NCBI RefSeq assembly: GCF_018069865.1
Contig: NZ_JAGQDG010000001.1
Coordinates: 744,001 to 808,000 of the forward strand
Source of the DNA: Ideonella paludis
GTDB lineage: Bacteria > Pseudomonadota > Gammaproteobacteria > Burkholderiales > Burkholderiaceae_C
DNA length: 64,000 nt
Reading direction: 5' to 3'
Part shown: positions 28,389 through 35,838 of the stretch, one piece after another
Layout: the number at the start of each line of letters is the position of its first letter
Numbering within the stretch: position 1 is the stretch's first letter
Made by a program: the position numbers and the translations under genes
The notes under the pieces: model-generated
Told to the model about the DNA's origin: nothing
What the model saw: the letters and a program-made list of their open reading frames with translations, nothing else
The model's database searches: none

Positions 28389-29543
28389 ATGCGCTCGCTG
28401 TTTGCGCTGGACGAGGACATCACCTTTCTGAACCACGGCTCTTTTGGGGCCAGCCCTCGGGAGGTGCTGCAGGCCCAGCAGCGCTGGCAGTGGGAGATGG
28501 AGCGCAACCCAGTGGACTTTCTCGGCCGGCGCTCGGCCGGCCTGCTGGCCCAGGCGCGCGAGGCCTTGGGCGCCGAGATCGGCGCGGCGGGCGCAGACCT
28601 GGTCTTCGTGCCCAACTCCACCACCGGGGTCAATGTGGTGGCCCGCTCCTTCCCGCTGCATGCGGGCGATGAGGTGCTCTCCACCAACCTGGAATACGGC
28701 GCTTGTGACGCCACCTGGCTGCAAGTCTGCGCCCGGCAAGGCGCGCACTACCGCCGGGTGGAAGTGGCGCTGCCGCTGCGGCCTGAACAACTGGTGGACA
28801 GCCTGGTCGCGGCCATGGGCCCGCGCACCCGGCTGCTCTACCTAAGCCACATCACCTCCACCACCGCCCTGACCTTGCCGGTGGCCGAGGTCTGTGCCGC
28901 CGCCCGGGCGCGCGGCATCCCGGTCTTGGTGGACGGTGCGCATGCGCCGGGGCAGATCCCGCTAGACCTCGCGGCCTTGGGGGCTGATTTCTATGTCGGC
29001 AATTGCCACAAATGGCAGTGCGCGCCCAAGGGCTCGGCCTTTTTGCACGCCCGGCCTGAGCACCACCCTCTGCTGGACGCCACCGTCACCAGCTGGGGCT
29101 ATGCCGAGGACAGCGGCGGCCACGCTGGTTTTGACGCCTACCTGGGCCGCAGCCTGTTTGAGCGCCGCATGCAGTGGCAAGGCACGCGCGACATCAGCGC
29201 CTGGCTGACCGTGCCCGAGGCCCTGGCCTTTCAGGCGCGGCACGACTGGGCCCAGGTGCGCCAACGCAGCCACGCCCTGGCGGCCCAGGCGCAACAGGCC
29301 TTGTGCCAGCGCTTTGGCTTGGCGCCGATTTCTGGCGATGAGGCCTGGGCGCAAATGGTGGCCATTCCGGTGCCGCCGCAAGACCCGGAGGCCCTGCGCC
29401 AGCGCCTATGGGTGGAGAGCCGCATCGAGGTGCCCATCACCCAGCACGCGGGCCAGACCTTTGTGCGGGTGTCTGCCCAGGCCTACACCACCGAGGCCGA
29501 CATCGAGCGGCTGCTGGCAGCGCCCGCTTTACGCTCGCGTTAA
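28389..29543 (+). CDS. Class V aminotransferase-fold PLP enzyme (isopenicillin-N-epimerase-like)
   Basis: 384-residue fold-type I PLP enzyme. TFLNHGSFGASPREV is the N-terminal substrate-pocket motif; PNSTTGVNVVARSF binds phosphate; VDGAHAPGQIPLDL carries the PLP aspartate; and the Schiff-base lysine is in YVGNCHKWQCAPKG. This pattern matches isopenicillin-N epimerase-like and cysteine-desulfurase/C-S-lyase relatives (the group that includes EgtE). I cannot choose among racemase, lyase and transaminase. It follows the cobalamin adenosyltransferase by 5 bp. Confidence 0.88.
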   Translation: MRSLFALDEDITFLNHGSFGASPREVLQAQQRWQWEMERNPVDFLGRRSAGLLAQAREALGAEIGAAGADLVFVPNSTTGVNVVARSFPLHAGDEVLSTNLEYGACDATWLQVCARQGAHYRRVEVALPLRPEQLVDSLVAAMGPRTRLLYLSHITSTTALTLPVAEVCAAARARGIPVLVDGAHAPGQIPLDLAALGADFYVGNCHKWQCAPKGSAFLHARPEHHPLLDATVTSWGYAEDSGGHAGFDAYLGRSLFERRMQWQGTRDISAWLTVPEALAFQARHDWAQVRQRSHALAAQAQQALCQRFGLAPISGDEAWAQMVAIPVPPQDPEALRQRLWVESRIEVPITQHAGQTFVRVSAQAYTTEADIERLLAAPALRSR

Positions 29544-29631
29544 TAGCCCTTGGCCGCGCTGTCACGGCCTTGGGTGTAAGGTTTGCGGCTGCCCGCCGAC
29601 ACACCTCTTCAGACTCGCCACTTTCACGCCC

Positions 29632-30597
29632 ATGCATCCCACCTTACCCCTGCTGGTTCACACCGAGTTCCCGGCCTTGCGCCGCGGTGTCATCGACACC
29701 CTGCAAGTCAACCTGGGCTACCGCTGTAACCAGAGCTGCCTGCACTGCCATGTCAATGCGGGGCCGAACCGTACCGAAGAAATGTCGGCCGACACGGTGG
29801 ACTTGGTCGTCCAAGCCTTGGCCGCCAACCCCAGCTTGCGCACGCTGGATTTGACCGGCGGTGCGCCCGAGCTGAACCCGCACTTTCGGCGCTTGGTGGT
29901 GGCGGCGCGCGCGCGGGGCGTCAAGGTCATCGACCGCTGCAACCTGACCATCCTGGAAGAGCCCGGTCAAGACGGCTTGGCCGAGTTTTTGGCCGCGCAT
30001 CAGGTTGAGGTCGTGGCCTCGCTGCCTTGCTACTTAGAAGACAACGTCAACAAGCAACGCGGCCAGGGCGTGTTTGACGCCAGCATCCGCGGCCTGCAGC
30101 GCCTGAATGCGCTGGGCTATGGCCAGCCGGGCAGTGGCCTGGTGCTGAACTTGGTGTTCAACCCGCAAGGCCCCAGCCTGCCGCCGCCGCAAGCCGCGCT
30201 GCAGGCCGACTACCAGCGCCACCTGGGCGAACACTTTGGCGTGGTCTTCAACCAGCTCTTCACCCTGGCCAATATGCCCATCCAGCGCTTTGGCTCGACC
30301 CTGGTCTCCAAAGGCCAGTTCAACAGCTATATGCAGCTGCTCAAGAGCGCCCATAGCGAGGCCAATGTGCCCGGCGTGATGTGCCGCAGCCAGCTCAGCG
30401 TGGATTGGCAGGGCTATCTCTACGACTGCGACTTCAACCAGCAGCTGGGCTTGCCGCTGGCCCATGAAGGCGCGGCCCGCCAACACCTCAGCGCGCTGGT
30501 GTGCAGCGAGCTGGAAGACGGCCCCATCCGCGTGGCCGACCATTGTTTTGGCTGCACGGCGGGGCAAGGCTCTAGCTGCGGTGGCGCGTTGAACTAA
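29632..30597 (+). CDS. arsS: ArsS-type radical SAM protein (rSAM/selenodomain family)
   Basis: 321 residues. The [4Fe-4S] motif Cys32-x3-Cys36-x2-Cys39 is in LGYRCNQSCLHCHVNAGP, with DLTGGAPELNPHFR next. A C-terminal Cys-rich domain has MCRSQLSVDWQGYLYDCDFNQ and ends HCFGCTAGQGSSCGG, the hallmark of the rSAM/selenodomain (DUF3641) family. Characterised members attach a 5'-deoxyadenosyl unit to dimethylarsinous acid in arsenosugar synthesis. The start at 29632 was chosen because conservation begins there. It is the first gene of an operon with phnD-like (6-bp gap), phnE-like, phnC-like and phosphoesterase-like genes. No ArsM methyltransferase is in the window. Confidence 0.93.
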   Translation: MHPTLPLLVHTEFPALRRGVIDTLQVNLGYRCNQSCLHCHVNAGPNRTEEMSADTVDLVVQALAANPSLRTLDLTGGAPELNPHFRRLVVAARARGVKVIDRCNLTILEEPGQDGLAEFLAAHQVEVVASLPCYLEDNVNKQRGQGVFDASIRGLQRLNALGYGQPGSGLVLNLVFNPQGPSLPPPQAALQADYQRHLGEHFGVVFNQLFTLANMPIQRFGSTLVSKGQFNSYMQLLKSAHSEANVPGVMCRSQLSVDWQGYLYDCDFNQQLGLPLAHEGAARQHLSALVCSELEDGPIRVADHCFGCTAGQGSSCGGALN

Positions 30598-30603
30598 GAC
30601 CCG

Positions 30604-31482
30604 ATGATTACGCTGCACCGCCGCGCCGCGCTGGCGCTGCTGGCTACGGCCAGCCTTTGCGCCACCCCCGCCGCTTGGGCCCAAGACAAAGTCCTGCGCT
30701 TTGGCGTGGGCCTGTATCAGCCCGACAAAGAGAAGAACGACGCCACCTACCGCCCGCTGGCCCAGCACCTGGCCCAGCAACTGGGCCGCGAGGTCAAGCT
30801 CTACACCGTGGACAGCTGGGAAGGCCTGGCCAAGTCTTTGGCGGCTGGCGAGACCGACATCGCGCTGATGGGCCCCTGGGGCTATGTGCTGGCCAATCAT
30901 GTGGCCGGCGCCCAGGCCGTGGCCACCATTCTGTATGACCAAAAGCCCGAGTACCACGCCATCATGGTCACGCACCCCGGCTCGGGCATCCGCAGCGTGG
31001 CCGACCTCAAAGGCAAAACCTTTGCGTTTGGCGACAAGGGCTCGACCTCGGGCTATCTCATCCCGTATCACCACTTCCAAAAGCAGGGCCTGGAGCCCGA
31101 GCGCTTTTTGGGCAAGGTGATCCACACCAAGCACCAAGCCATTGAGCTGCAAGTCACGCGCCGCGAGTTGGATGCCGGCGCCGACTACAACCGCAACCGC
31201 GACGCCATGATTGCCGAAGGCCTGATCAAGGCCGCCGACAGCGTGGTCTTCTGGACCTCTGACCCGCTGCCCAATGATGCGGTGGCCGTGCGCGCCGAGC
31301 TGGCCCGCGATGCTGCCTTTGTGGCCCAACTGCGTGCGGCCCTGGCCAGCGTGGGCCCGGCGCTCAAAACCAAGCCGGACCTGCTGCCCCCGCGCTACAA
31401 CGGCTTTGTGGCCAAAGATAACGCTTTTTATAAGCCTATCCGCGATGCGGGCTTGGCCACCGGAAAGCTCAATACCAAGTGA
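30604..31482 (+). CDS. PhnD-like periplasmic oxyanion-binding protein of ABC transporter
   Basis: 292 residues with an export signal ending near ATPAAWAQDK. The mature part is the phosphate/phosphite/phosphonate-binding (PhnD/PtxB) type: RFGVGLYQPDKEKNDATYRPLAQHLAQQLGREVKLY, ALMGPWGYVLAN, VHT-type ADLKGKTFAFGDKGSTSGYLIPYHHF, and a final DxxxVFWTSDPLPNDAVAVR segment. The ligand could be phosphonate, phosphite or an arsenic analogue; sequence does not decide. Overlaps the permease gene (GTGA) and sits directly behind arsS. Confidence 0.9.
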   Translation: MITLHRRAALALLATASLCATPAAWAQDKVLRFGVGLYQPDKEKNDATYRPLAQHLAQQLGREVKLYTVDSWEGLAKSLAAGETDIALMGPWGYVLANHVAGAQAVATILYDQKPEYHAIMVTHPGSGIRSVADLKGKTFAFGDKGSTSGYLIPYHHFQKQGLEPERFLGKVIHTKHQAIELQVTRRELDAGADYNRNRDAMIAEGLIKAADSVVFWTSDPLPNDAVAVRAELARDAAFVAQLRAALASVGPALKTKPDLLPPRYNGFVAKDNAFYKPIRDAGLATGKLNTK

Positions 31483-32342
31483 GGCCTTTGCGAGCGGCAT
31501 TCCAGGCTTGGGGCTGGCCCGTGGCCGCGCTGGCCCTGGTCGTCATCAGCGCCTGGACACTGGCCCAAGAGGGTGAGCTGGGCTGGGGCCGCAAGCCCTG
31601 GCAAAACCTGCAAGCCACGGTGTCCGAGCTGGCCCAGCCGAGCTGGCTCAAGCTCTGGTTTGGCGACCCAGCCCGCGAGCTGCGCAACGAAGAAGGTGAG
31701 CTACTGCGCGTCATCAACGAGCCGCAGGCGGAAGCCCGCTACTTGGCGGGCGTGGGCCGCGCGCTGTGGACGACGCTGCGCATGGCCACATTGGGCACGG
31801 TGGCGGCCATGCTCTTGGCCTTGCCGCTGGCGCTGCTGGCGGCCCGCAACCTGGGTGCGCCGGCCCCGTTGCGCTGGGGTGCCAAGGCGGTGTTGGACAC
31901 CCTGCGTGCCGTCCACACCTTGGTGTTCGGCCTGTTCTTGGTGGGCATTGTGGGCTTGGGGGCCACGGCCGGCATCTTGGCCATCGCCCTGCACTCGGCT
32001 GGTTCGCTGGGCAAGCTCTGGGCGGAAGCCATTGAAGCGCTGGACATGGCGCCCATCGACGCCGTGCGGGCCACCGGCGCGCGCCCGGCGCAGGTGTTCT
32101 TTCTGGGCGTGTGGCCGGCGGTGCTGCCGCAAGGCTTGTCGCAAACGCTCTATGTCTGGGAGTTCAATCTGCGCGACTCCACCATCTTGGGCCTGGTGGG
32201 CGCGGGCGGCTTGGGCCTCTTGGTGTCCGAGTCCATCTCGCTGTTCCAGTGGGGCCGCTTAGCCACCTTGCTGATGGCCATCGTGCTCTTGGTCACGCTG
32301 GTCGACGCCACCAGCCGCCGCCTGCGGCAGAGGCTGCTGTGA
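31479..32342 (+). CDS. PhnE-like ABC transporter permease
   Basis: 287-residue inner-membrane permease starting at GTG 31479, which overlaps the upstream stop. A first helix (WPVAALALVVISAWTLAQ) is followed by about 100 residues including a periplasmic loop, then the BPD_transp_1 core: LWTTLRMATLGTVAAMLLALPLALLAARNL and the EAA-like loop EAIEALDMAPIDAVRATGARPAQVFFLGVWPAVLPQ that contacts the ATPase. This is typical of PhnE. It overlaps the ATPase gene by GTGA. Confidence 0.92.
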   Translation: MRPLRAAFQAWGWPVAALALVVISAWTLAQEGELGWGRKPWQNLQATVSELAQPSWLKLWFGDPARELRNEEGELLRVINEPQAEARYLAGVGRALWTTLRMATLGTVAAMLLALPLALLAARNLGAPAPLRWGAKAVLDTLRAVHTLVFGLFLVGIVGLGATAGILAIALHSAGSLGKLWAEAIEALDMAPIDAVRATGARPAQVFFLGVWPAVLPQGLSQTLYVWEFNLRDSTILGLVGAGGLGLLVSESISLFQWGRLATLLMAIVLLVTLVDATSRRLRQRLL

Positions 32343-33076
32343 TCCGCGCCGAACACCTTTGCTTGCACGCCGCCGGCCGCCCCTTGCTGCAGGGCTTGGA
32401 CTGGCAGGTGCAGCCCGGCCAGCGCGTGGCCGTGCTGGGCCATAACGGTGCGGGTAAATCCACGCTGCTGCGCAGCCTGGCCGGCTTCATGCCCGTGGCG
32501 CAGGGGCAGCTCAGCGTGATGGGCACAGCGCTGCACGATAGGCCCTCATCTGGTACGTTACGCGCTTTGCGCGCCCAGGTGGCCCAGGTCCACCAAGGCG
32601 TGCATTTGGTGGGCCGCCTGAGCGCTTTGGACAATGTGCTGATCGGGGGCGCAGCCCGCTTTGGCTCGCCCTTGAGCTGGCTGCGCCGCTGGCCGCGCCC
32701 AGAGCGCGATGCGGCCGAAGCGGCGCTGGCGCGGGTGGGCTTGGCCGATGCCGCCGGCCGCCGCGCCGACACGCTTTCGGGCGGCGAGCGCCAAAAGGTC
32801 GCGATGGCCCGCGCCCTGCACCAGCGCGCCCGCGTCTTGCTGGCCGACGAGCCCACTGCCGCGCTGGATGCCCGCGCCGAGGATGAGTTGCTAACCCTGC
32901 TGGACGGCCTGGTGCGCGAGCAAGGCCTGACCCTCATCAGCGTGGTGCATGATTTGCGCCTGCTGCCCCGGCTGGCCGACCGCGTGCTGGTGCTGCGCCA
33001 AGGCCGCGCGGTGCTCGACGCTCCCCTGGCCGAGGTGAGCCCCCAAACCCTGAGTGAGGCCCTCTCTCATGCCTGA
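32339..33076 (+). CDS. PhnC-like ABC transporter ATP-binding protein
   Basis: 245-residue ABC ATPase with Walker A GHNGAGKST, signature LSGGERQKVAMARAL, Walker B VLLADEPTAALD and the H-loop VVHDL. The start is GTG 32339, sharing four bases with the permease stop; no ATG precedes the conserved IRAEHLCLH. With the binding protein and single permease it makes a complete PhnCDE-type importer. The tight overlaps imply co-translation with arsS and the phosphoesterase. Confidence 0.93.
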   Translation: MIRAEHLCLHAAGRPLLQGLDWQVQPGQRVAVLGHNGAGKSTLLRSLAGFMPVAQGQLSVMGTALHDRPSSGTLRALRAQVAQVHQGVHLVGRLSALDNVLIGGAARFGSPLSWLRRWPRPERDAAEAALARVGLADAAGRRADTLSGGERQKVAMARALHQRARVLLADEPTAALDARAEDELLTLLDGLVREQGLTLISVVHDLRLLPRLADRVLVLRQGRAVLDAPLAEVSPQTLSEALSHA

Positions 33077-33977
33077 GCCCACCGCCCGCCCCGGCCGCAG
33101 CTGCCCGCTGCGCTACCACTACGGGCCCCGCGCCATCGCCGCAGCGCCGCTGCAGCCGGCGCGCACGCTTTATGTGGCCGGTGGCCTCTACGGCAACACG
33201 GCGGCCTTGGCAGAGCTTTTGCGCATGGTGGCGGCTGAGCCCGGCGCCACGCTGATCTTCAATGGCGACTTCAACTGGTTCAATGTGCGCGACGCCGACT
33301 TTGTGCACATCAACCATGCGGTGCTGCAGCACCAAGCCTTGCAAGGCAATGTCGAGGCCGAGTTCCACACGCCGGGCGACGAGGCCGACTGCGGCTGCGC
33401 CTACCCCGAGGCGGTGGATGAGGCCGTGGTGCAGCGCTCCAACGCCATCCACCGCCAACTCAAAGCCACCGCACGCTGCCATCCTGAGCTTATGCAACGC
33501 TTGGCTGCCCTGCCCATGGTGGCCCGCTTCCAAGTGGCCACGGCCCGTGTCGGCGTGGTGCACGGCGACGCCCAGTCCCTGGCCGGCTGGGGCTTTGATG
33601 CGGCAGCCCTGCACGCCGCCGACGCCGCCCAGCGCTATGCCCCCTGGTTTGAGCAGGCCGAGGTTGAGCTCTTTGCCAGCAGCCACACCTGCGCGCCGGG
33701 ATTGGCGGTCTACGGCCCTGACCGCGCCATCCTCAACAACGGCGCCACCGGCATGCCCAACCGCGCCGGCGACCTGCGCGGCTTGGTCAGCCGCATCGCG
33801 CTCACCCCCTCGCCCCACCCGGTGTGGGCAGAAGAGCGCCAAGCCGCCGGCGCCTATCTCGCCCTGCTGCCCGTGGCCTATGACACGGCCGCCTGGGCGG
33901 CAGACTTCAGCGCGCAGTGGCCGCAAGGCTCGGCGGCGGAGTTGTCTTACGGCAAGCGGATGCGCGAGGGTTTGTAA
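33069..33977 (+). CDS. Metallophosphoesterase-like protein of the arsS/phnCDE operon
   Basis: 302 residues, overlapping the ATPase gene by 8 bp. The pattern YVAGGLYGNTAALAELL, LIFNGDFNWFNV (GD-x(n)-N), AxFQVATARVGVVHGDAQSL (GVVHGD) and ASSHTCAPGLAVYGPDRAILNNGATGM (SxHT ... NNGA) resembles the calcineurin-like phosphoesterase order of metal ligands, with atypical residues in the first block (GGLYG instead of GDxHG). The family assignment is therefore moderate. Operon position suggests it acts on a phosphorylated pathway intermediate. About 55 bp of its 3' end recur in decayed form at 35168-35225. Confidence 0.75.
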   Translation: MPEPTARPGRSCPLRYHYGPRAIAAAPLQPARTLYVAGGLYGNTAALAELLRMVAAEPGATLIFNGDFNWFNVRDADFVHINHAVLQHQALQGNVEAEFHTPGDEADCGCAYPEAVDEAVVQRSNAIHRQLKATARCHPELMQRLAALPMVARFQVATARVGVVHGDAQSLAGWGFDAAALHAADAAQRYAPWFEQAEVELFASSHTCAPGLAVYGPDRAILNNGATGMPNRAGDLRGLVSRIALTPSPHPVWAEERQAAGAYLALLPVAYDTAAWAADFSAQWPQGSAAELSYGKRMREGL

Positions 33978-33985
33978 TCGGCTTG

Positions 33986-34003
33986 CCTTGGTATATATCA
34001 AGG
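33986..34003. promoter_or_regulatory. Palindrome upstream of vapBC, probable autoregulatory operator
   Basis: CCTTGGTATATATCAAGG is an 18-bp imperfect palindrome (CCTTG...CAAGG arms around TATATA), and GGTATAT is repeated with 12-bp spacing at 33990 and 34002. It lies 40 bp before the antitoxin start in AT-rich DNA, where VapB/AbrB-type antitoxins normally bind to repress their own operon. Confidence 0.6.
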
Positions 34004-34043
34004 TATATGCTACGGCCTTCGACAGCACAAAGCCGGAGGCCAC

Positions 34044-34304
34044 ATGACGCAAACCGCCAAGCTCTTCAGCAACGGCCGCAGCCAAGCCGTGCGCCTGCCT
34101 GCGGCATTTCGCTTTGAAGGGTCTGAAGTCTTTATCCGCCAAGACCCGGCCTCGGGCGATGTGATCTTGTCCTCCCGGCCGTCGGACTGGCAAGGCTTTG
34201 CCGATGCCTTGAAAGGCGCGGCTGCCGAGGACGACTTCTTGTCGCCAGCGGAGCGTGCGCAAGCGCCTACTTCGCGTGATCCATTTGATGGCGAAGGGGC
34301 ATGA
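34044..34304 (+). CDS. vapB: VapB-type antitoxin (AbrB/SpoVT fold)
   Basis: 86 residues. The N-terminal swapped-hairpin DNA-binding motif is TAKLFSNGRSQAVRLPAAFRFEGSEVFIRQDP; the C-terminal tail (FDGEGA end) should wrap the toxin. It overlaps vapC by ATGA. Palindromic DNA upstream is a likely operator. The module sits in the scarred zone that separates the two halves of the arsS-associated cluster. Confidence 0.9.
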   Translation: MTQTAKLFSNGRSQAVRLPAAFRFEGSEVFIRQDPASGDVILSSRPSDWQGFADALKGAAAEDDFLSPAERAQAPTSRDPFDGEGA

Positions 34305-34699
34305 TCCGCTTCATGCTGGACACCAACACCGTCAGCGACCTGCTCAAAGGCCATGCCGGGGTGTTGCATGCCGTTAGCCAAAAGCCCATGGCCGAGCTCT
34401 GCGTATCGGCCATCACCGAGGCTGAGCTGCGCTACGGTCTGGCCAAACGGCCCCAAGCCACACGCCTGCACGAGTCCGTTCGGCAACTGCTGTTGCGCGT
34501 GCAGACCCTGAGCTGGGATGCCGCCGTGGCGCAGCGCTACGGCATGCTGCGCGCAGACTTGGAAGCACAAGGCAAGACCTTGTCCGCCTTAGACATGCAG
34601 ATCGCGGCCCATGCGTTGGCCCTGGGGCTGACTTTGGTCAGCCGCGACAAAGCCTTTGCCCAAGTGCCAGCCCTGCACCTTGAAGACTGGACCCGATGA
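34301..34699 (+). CDS. vapC: VapC-type toxin (PIN-domain ribonuclease)
   Basis: 132-residue PIN-domain protein. The acidic Mg-binding residues are visible: D in RFMLDTNTVSDLLKG, E in SAITEAELRYGLA, D in LSALDMQIAAHAL and D in LVSRDKAF. VapC toxins cleave tRNA or rRNA; the target here is unknown. It is translationally coupled to vapB. Confidence 0.92.
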   Translation: MIRFMLDTNTVSDLLKGHAGVLHAVSQKPMAELCVSAITEAELRYGLAKRPQATRLHESVRQLLLRVQTLSWDAAVAQRYGMLRADLEAQGKTLSALDMQIAAHALALGLTLVSRDKAFAQVPALHLEDWTR

Positions 34700-34700
34700 C

Positions 34701-35138
34701 ATGACGACGCTTTTGCCCATCACCGGCCATTGCCATTGCGGCCAAATCAGCTTCACCGCCCTGGTGGACCCGAGCCGCGTCATCGCCTGCCATTGCGAAG
34801 ACTGCCAGCGCTTCTCCGGCGCGCCGTATCGCGCCGTGCTGCCCACCCCAGCCGATCAGGTGCAGATCAGCGGCACACCGCGCCACTATGTGAAGGTGGC
34901 CGACAGCGGCAACCGCCGCGCCCAGGCCTTTTGCGGAGAGTGCGGCACCCAGCTCTACGCTTGCGAGCCCGAAAACCCCACCGTGCTCAACCTCCGTTTG
35001 GGTTGTGTGGACCAGCGGGCGGCGCTGCCACCCCAGGTGCAGATCTGGGGCCATTCGGCCATGCCGTGGTTGGCGGGTTTGGGCGAGGTGGCTATGCATG
35101 AGAAGGGGTCGGGCAGTACGCTGATCGCTGCATCATGA
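34701..35138 (+). CDS. GFA/CENP-V-fold family zinc protein, intact copy
   Basis: 145 residues of the GFA (glutathione-dependent formaldehyde-activating-like) family. Zinc motifs are GHCHCGQISF, CHCEDCQRFSGAPYRA and AFCGECGTQLY. The start at 34701 follows vapC by a single base. Most such proteins have no proven reaction. A decayed homologous copy lies at 35657-35831. Confidence 0.88.
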   Translation: MTTLLPITGHCHCGQISFTALVDPSRVIACHCEDCQRFSGAPYRAVLPTPADQVQISGTPRHYVKVADSGNRRAQAFCGECGTQLYACEPENPTVLNLRLGCVDQRAALPPQVQIWGHSAMPWLAGLGEVAMHEKGSGSTLIAAS

Positions 35139-35167
35139 TCAGTCGCTCAAGATTCAATGGCCAGTCG

Positions 35168-35225
35168 CCCGCAGGGTCGGCGGCGGAGGTGTCCTGCGGC
35201 AAGAGGAAGCGCGAGAGGGTCTGAG
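35168..35225 (+). pseudogene. Decayed duplicate of the phosphoesterase gene 3' end
   Basis: This stretch aligns with 33920-33976 (last codons of the phosphoesterase gene), sharing for example TCGGCGGCGGAG and GCGGCAAG, with a few substitutions and small indels; it has lost the reading frame. It marks one edge of a duplicated or recombined segment. Confidence 0.75.
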
Positions 35226-35231
35226 TAAACG

Positions 35232-35621
35232 ATGCCCTGGTTCATGTTTAACCGTCGTGAGCACCGCCCTGCCGCTTACGAGGAGCGCAAATGCCTGTTG
35301 GTCAGCTATCGCCTCCCAGGGTTGCCGTACTGTTATGTACTCTGCTCGGAGCAAGCGCTTGACGGGCAGACATTAGTAGACCGAGGCCTTTGGCGGTTTT
35401 TTATGGAAGAAGCTCAGCGTTTAGCCTATGAAGATGTCGGTGATCCGAATGCCTTCATGCTGATTCACAGCGCGCCCTCTGCCGGGGCGCGTTCCAACTT
35501 CCACCTTCATGTGTTTGTCTTAAGGCACCGTTGGCAAAAGGCCTGGCTCTACTTTGTGTTGGCGGCCAAGAACTTGGCTCAGACTATCCTTATGGCAGTT
35601 GGTCTGAATCGACGCGGGTGA
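35232..35621 (+). CDS. Hypothetical protein with HIT-like H-x-H motif
   Basis: 129 residues, less GC-rich than its neighbours. The central part SAPSAGARSNFHLHVFVLRH has the H-phi-H-phi pattern and spacing of HIT-family nucleotide hydrolases but the third histidine is not evident, so the link is tentative. The C-terminus (AWLYFVLAAKNLAQTILMAVGL) is hydrophobic. It lies between the decayed phosphoesterase fragment and the decayed GFA copy, in the position occupied by vapBC in the intact segment. Confidence 0.5.
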   Translation: MPWFMFNRREHRPAAYEERKCLLVSYRLPGLPYCYVLCSEQALDGQTLVDRGLWRFFMEEAQRLAYEDVGDPNAFMLIHSAPSAGARSNFHLHVFVLRHRWQKAWLYFVLAAKNLAQTILMAVGLNRRG

Positions 35622-35656
35622 ATGATCGGTGCGTTTCTTGAGGGACGCCAGTTCAG

Positions 35657-35831
35657 CCATGACATGAACCCCTTGCACACCACCGCCCGGGTGGACTCGG
35701 GCGGTGTCATCGCCTGCTATTGCGAGGACCGCCTGTGCTTTCCGGCAGGCCCTTTTCTCTCCGTGCTGCCCACGGCAGTGGGCCTGGTGCAGATGAGCGG
35801 CCAGGGCTCGGGCAGCGCGCTGATGCGCTAG
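35657..35831 (+). pseudogene. Decayed GFA-family gene copy
   Basis: From ATG 35664 the reading frame (MNPLHTTARVDSGGVIACYCEDRLCF...) aligns with the intact GFA gene at 34701 but has lost the first CxCG zinc motif by deletion, has CYCEDRLC in place of CHCEDC, and skips from VLPTAVGLVQMSG directly to the terminal GSGS. About half of the domain is missing, so a functional zinc fold is unlikely. Confidence 0.75.
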
Positions 35832-35838
35832 CGCCAGT

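Noticed and set aside
29314-29631. Upstream extension of the radical SAM gene
   Set aside because: The added residues are Arg/Pro/Cys-rich and antiphase to the aminotransferase gene; conservation starts at 29632.
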